This document shows positions 60,896 to 64,000 of a stretch of DNA of 64,000 nt, piece by piece. The notes beneath the pieces were generated by a model. That model was given only the letters and a program-made list of their open reading frames with translations, was not told the origin of the DNA and searched no databases. Origin of the DNA: Bacillota bacterium (GTDB lineage: Bacteria; Bacillota; Clostridia; Lachnospirales; Lachnospiraceae); contig JAEZLH010000029.1 of the NCBI GenBank assembly GCA_023435895.1, forward strand, positions 186,001 to 250,000, written 5' to 3'. Made by a program: the position numbers and the translations under genes. The stretch's first letter is position 1, and each line of letters begins with the position of its first letter.

Positions 60896-62464
60896 CTAAA
60901 GCACTGTATCCACCATTTTTACAATAATCAGTTTATCACCTTCACTTACCCTGCTGTCTGCTAGATTATTAATTGTCATAATACTATCCACAGTAGTGAA
61001 GTATTTCTTTGCAATTTTCCACAAAGTATCCTCGTTTTTCACAACATATCCAATAATGCCGGGCATTGACTGAATCATATCCATATCCAAATCAGCCACT
61101 TCGATATCGGTTATAATCTCTTCCGATATCAGGTCAAATACAATGGCATTGAGATTAATCGTAGCCTTTACTTCAATTTCATCTGCATCCAGCATCATTA
61201 CACTTAATTGGTCTATGTACGGCTTAATCTCATAATTACTGTCATCCTTCATGCCCTTTAATTCTATTACTTGGGTGAATGGGATAACGCCCTTTAGGGA
61301 ATTCATCGGACGGCTGTCATCTTCCGAGATATATAGGATGTTGACTTCAATCACACCTTCTACATGAAGCTCGGTATCCTGCTGAACGATATCATCCAAC
61401 TTAATGTTTCCCTGTGCATGGCAGATCTGCAAAAGTCTTGGCTGATTATCCGGCACGGTTAATCGGTCTGAAATTCGGTATTTGCTATTGTTTTTGATAA
61501 CGAGATTTTCATATACAGCATCCCGAATGATTGGTCTTACATCCTTTGTTGGGCTATAAGCATCACAAAGAATCTCCGGCTCTTCCGTCTTATAAACCTT
61601 GATTCCAAGTTCAAGAATTACTTCCAGATCAATATTGCGATCCTCTCCATCTGCATCCGGCTTAATTTCAAGATTTTTGCTGGCAATACCAATCGTAATA
61701 TCCTCAATCATATCCTCGGTACATCCATTGCAGTCAATGGTTCCGCTGAACGGAATCTCTGTTTCAAAGTATTCTATGGGATTTTCCTCATCCTCACTGG
61801 TATACATAATGAATACAGGAAGCTCACCCTTTATGGAGAATTTATCATCCATTAACCTTACTTCCACATTACTTAAGTTAATGTCCTTATACAAGAGCTG
61901 TGTAATGTTACCCTTGTTGCTAGGTAGTGTAATCTCATCCTTGATGCGGAAGGTATCCTTCTTATTTACAGCAACATCTGTTACTTCAATCTTCTTATTG
62001 ATACACTGAATATCATCCGAGCCATCCACTCTAACTGCAGTTTCTTCATCGTAAAGATCTTCCACCACTACATACAGGCGGATTATGGACTTCACACTTA
62101 GCTTTCTGGAATTGATCAGCCCAGTCGATAAATCTTCCAAATCCCATTTTACGGTGGGATCGTCATCAATGCAGGTAATATCCATGTTTATCATCTCATC
62201 AAATGGAATTTCCCCGGACATATTCTGTATGGGTCTTTGATCCCCCTCACTCAAATAAAGGACATTAAATGCGAGCACACCCTTAACAAGGAGCTTTCCA
62301 TTCATCGCTTTGATATCATTAATTCTTATTTCACCCTGCTCCGTAATGATTTGGTCAATATCCGGCTTCACATCCGGAACGTTAAAGTCGTCGTCCAATG
62401 TAAGCTGCAGGGCACTCTTACATCTTAATTTATTCATATGAATATTCTTTTTAATCAAATCCAC
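60896..62464 (-). CDS. sipL: SipL-like SPOCS/LysM sporulation protein
   Basis: 522-residue spore-morphogenetic protein. Three DUF3794 (SPOCS) repeats cover residues ~30-440; each carries LQLTLDDDFNVPDVKP-, ITLPSNKGNITQLLYKDIN- and LTVPDNQPRLLQICHAQG-like segments. A LysM domain ends the protein (GYVVKNEDTLWKIAKKYFTT, NNLADSRVSEGDKLIIVK). In Clostridioides difficile SipL binds SpoIVA and helps anchor the coat. GTG start at 62464 follows GGAGGG. It is downstream of veg. Confidence 0.93.
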   Translation of the reverse strand: MDLIKKNIHMNKLRCKSALQLTLDDDFNVPDVKPDIDQIITEQGEIRINDIKAMNGKLLVKGVLAFNVLYLSEGDQRPIQNMSGEIPFDEMINMDITCIDDDPTVKWDLEDLSTGLINSRKLSVKSIIRLYVVVEDLYDEETAVRVDGSDDIQCINKKIEVTDVAVNKKDTFRIKDEITLPSNKGNITQLLYKDINLSNVEVRLMDDKFSIKGELPVFIMYTSEDEENPIEYFETEIPFSGTIDCNGCTEDMIEDITIGIASKNLEIKPDADGEDRNIDLEVILELGIKVYKTEEPEILCDAYSPTKDVRPIIRDAVYENLVIKNNSKYRISDRLTVPDNQPRLLQICHAQGNIKLDDIVQQDTELHVEGVIEVNILYISEDDSRPMNSLKGVIPFTQVIELKGMKDDSNYEIKPYIDQLSVMMLDADEIEVKATINLNAIVFDLISEEIITDIEVADLDMDMIQSMPGIIGYVVKNEDTLWKIAKKYFTTVDSIMTINNLADSRVSEGDKLIIVKMVDTVL

Positions 62465-62547
62465 TTTAATTCCCTCCTTAATTTGGACATATGACGGATG
62501 CCTCTGTCATATCTTATTCACGTCCAAAGGGATTTATGAATTGAAAA

Positions 62548-62573
62548 TAAAAAAAGCCAAAGCCGATTGGCCT
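62548..62573 (-). terminator. Terminator of veg
   Basis: Minus strand GCCAA-N6-TTGGC followed by TTTTTTT; between veg and sipL. It suggests veg is terminated before sipL in part. Confidence 0.75.
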
Positions 62574-62635
62574 TAGCTCTATTCATGACAGATGATTTCA
62601 AGAAATCATAGAAACCACCTGCATTTCGTCTATTC

Positions 62636-62881
62636 TCAATTGCAAAGAATCAACTCAACATCTTTTGTTAAAATATCTGTGTAGCTGTAAGAAACAACCT
62701 TGACCGGCGTATCCTTGGATTCCTGAATCTTTACCAGAAATATGCTTGGATATGTCTCCGATATAATTCCTTCTGATACATCTACTTTGTGTCGTCCCCT
62801 GTTTATTCTTATCTTTACTCTCTTCCCTGTTTGGTTCATCACTGCATTTCTCACACAGTTTACATCATTTTGCTTCATCAT
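62636..62881 (-). CDS. veg: Veg family protein
   Basis: 81 residues from MMKQNDVNCVRNAVMNQTG. Core features RVKIRINRGRHKVDVSEGIISETYPSIFLVKIQ and VSYSYTDILTKDVEL match Veg, a small conserved Firmicute protein linked to biofilm and sporulation-related functions in Bacillus. AAGGAG precedes the ATG; a longer frame to 62944 has no ribosome-binding site. Upstream of the sporulation gene sipL. Confidence 0.92.
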   Translation of the reverse strand: MMKQNDVNCVRNAVMNQTGKRVKIRINRGRHKVDVSEGIISETYPSIFLVKIQESKDTPVKVVSYSYTDILTKDVELILCN

Positions 62882-63539
62882 TATTTTCTCCTTGCTAATG
62901 ACCATCCTTCTATTCGGAACAGGTAACCCAAATAAAAGAGACACCTAGAAATGTTACAACTCACATGCGTCGCTGATATTATATCACTAATTCCAATTAT
63001 CGTCAATTAATTTTCAGACAATTTGCGTCATTAGATGCCTTAAAACTGATAAATATGCACATGAAATTTAGAAATTTTTGTTCATATTTATGGAATAATT
63101 TCACTTTTGGTATTTGGAATGACTTTCTAAATACCAATATGCACAAAATGGAAAGCATATATTTGTAATTTGCTCACTATTATTCCAAAGTTTTAAAGAA
63201 ATACTATATGTTGTAATTAGGGGTGGCGAACTATCAAAATATAGTAATAGTAGATTATTTTACCAGAATTTGTTGAGATAATGAGGGCATGGAGCTTATG
63301 GATTATGAAATTAACTATTAGTTAAGTCTGTTTATAATTATGTTTGAAAGTGCTTCAAAAAATGACGTCTAGTAATACAACCACCATGCTAGTACGCAAT
63401 AACATCATTTTTTAAGGCACTTACCAGACATAAATGCCCTACCATAGTTGAAGTGGAGCAGTTCCTAAACCGACAATTCTTATTGTTCAAATTTTAAAAC
63501 ACAAAATATATTGGAATGCACTTGGCTGTCTAAGTAAAA
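62882..63539. other. Large intergenic region with inverted repeats
   Basis: About 650 AT-rich bases. Two structures are visible. TTGGTATTT-N13-AAATACCAA is at 63113-63144. AAGTGCTTCAAAAAATGACGT pairs with its complement around 63348-63422, with CTAGTA twice in the loop; this hairpin may be an old insertion-sequence end. No intact gene. Confidence 0.5.
63348..63422. repeat. Long imperfect inverted repeat
   Basis: Arms of ~21 bases (AAGTGCTTCAAAAAATGA and its complement with two mismatches) enclose a ~33-base loop. It lies 118 bases beyond the decayed IS66-like ORF, so it may be a remnant of the same insertion. Confidence 0.55.
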
Positions 63540-63723
63540 TCATAAGTTTATCATATAAAGCTCTTTAAGAACTTCTAGCCAATAGTAATAAGCATGTTTT
63601 GGGATATCATGCTTTGCTTTGCACACCAATTCTCTACGCTCATTCCACTCTTTCGGCATTCTAGAATTAATTTTTCCACTATTCCTTGCGGAACCGTGTT
63701 TTTCCCAAAGTAACTTCATCCAT
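63540..63723 (-). pseudogene. Decayed IS66-type accessory ORF (TnpA-like)
   Basis: AAGGAG and ATG (63723) open MDEVTLGKTRFRKE, then the frame breaks. A second frame reads IVEKLILECRKSGMSVENWCAKQSM, and a third reads KHAYYYWLEVLKELYMINL to a stop at 63540. Put together these match the short accessory protein of IS66 elements (ECRKSGMSxxxWC followed by YYYWxxxL). Two frameshifts show that it is dead. No IS66 TnpB or TnpC is nearby on this side. Confidence 0.75.
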
Positions 63724-63855
63724 ATAAACTATACTCCTTACCGTGTTTAGATCAAGTTGAAAAACTTAAAAAACTCTATATTACTTAGTTTGAGTTTAGA
63801 GTCATTATGGCATGGATGGTTACAAGATAAAAGGCATTTTATTATCTAGCGAGCG

Positions 63856-64000
63856 CTACTTTTCTTCTGTATATGCTCCTAATATCCTGATTAAAATTCT
63901 TAATAAAGGACCCAATATGATTAAACATATTTTAACTATATTCTGTGTTGTATTAGCTTGATTTGGCACCGGAAATTCAAAGACAAATAATAAAAAAATG
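63856..64000 (-). CDS. C-terminal end of an unknown membrane protein (cut by window edge)
   Basis: A minus-strand frame open from the window edge to a TAG at 63856 encodes ~47 residues. It reads FLLFVFEFPVPNQANTT then NIVKICLIILGPLLRILIRILGAYTEEK, i.e. two hydrophobic stretches and a charged end. No start is in the window. It could be chance, given the AT-rich sequence, but the composition looks coding. Function unknown. Confidence 0.4.
   Translation of the reverse strand, partial: IFLLFVFEFPVPNQANTTQNIVKICLIILGPLLRILIRILGAYTEEK

Overview
The window is low-GC, AT-rich intergenic DNA from a strictly anaerobic, endospore-forming Firmicute. The gene set points to the Clostridia, most likely the Lachnospiraceae (a Lachnoclostridium phytofermentans-like organism). 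This is a judgement from gene content (SpoIIR, SipL, Veg, an electron-bifurcating type [FeFe]-hydrogenase operon, reverse rubrerythrin/PerR, BspA-like surface protein, a c-di-AMP receptor) and was not checked by any search. Nothing suggests a large foreign island; the window is mostly core and house-keeping DNA with a few small decayed or mobile-looking inserts.

Layout. 1-7.4 kb: 3' end of prs (+), then minus-strand genes for a class A PBP, an SbcC/YhaN-like ATPase with its SbcD-like nuclease, and a holin-like membrane protein. 7.4-8.3 kb: a gene-poor stretch with a duplicated ~100-130 bp module and a decayed coding fragment that has a second copy at 60.6 kb. 8.3-11.8 kb: a flavin-binding protein divergent from an Rrf2 regulator, queT behind a probable preQ1 riboswitch, and an LCP cell-wall ligase. 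12-13.4 kb: asnS. 13.6-13.8 kb: a GC-rich long hairpin followed by a terminator. 13.8-24.3 kb: a hydrogenase region. Minus-strand genes encode PHP, DRTGG, a sensory-type hydrogenase, an anti-sigma-like ATPase and a second DRTGG protein; a PAS/degenerate GGDEF protein lies between; the plus-strand operon encodes HydC-like, ATPase, 2Fe-2S, HydB-like and HydA proteins. 24.7-27.4 kb: a large LRR/Ig/FN3 surface protein.

27.7-32.3 kb: a DUF1646 transporter with a structured leader (candidate Na+ riboswitch) divergent from a Trk/Ktr potassium-uptake operon (two TrkA, one TrkH). 32.7-35 kb: an ABC transporter. 35.3-36.5 kb: reverse rubrerythrin and PerR with shared operator-like dyads. 36.9-42.5 kb: DEAD-box helicase, YgiQ radical-SAM protein, a trigger-factor-like lipoprotein, and the c-di-AMP receptor DarA. 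43-46.65 kb: ileS, with an unusual His/Cys-rich insertion, behind an Ile T-box. 46.74-47.06 kb: a ~310 bp nearly palindromic MITE-like element. 47.4-50.5 kb: GntR plus a three-gene ABC operon with two paralogous permeases. 50.9-56.7 kb: pncB, a VanY-type carboxypeptidase, plsC, a membrane-anchored unknown and CapA. 57-63 kb: DUF1934, spoIIR, ispE, a small unknown, sipL and veg. 63.5-64 kb: a decayed IS66-type accessory ORF and the 3' end of an unknown membrane protein.

How the parts fit together. The hydrogenase operon would oxidise NADH and reduced ferredoxin to H2, and the adjacent minus-strand set looks like its sensor/regulator module. The Na+/K+ block and DarA suggest cation homeostasis tied to c-di-AMP. 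PerR probably controls itself and the rubrerythrin. The most unexplained items are the 46.7 kb element, the 13.7 kb hairpin, the 7.6/7.9 kb duplicated module and the IleS insertion.
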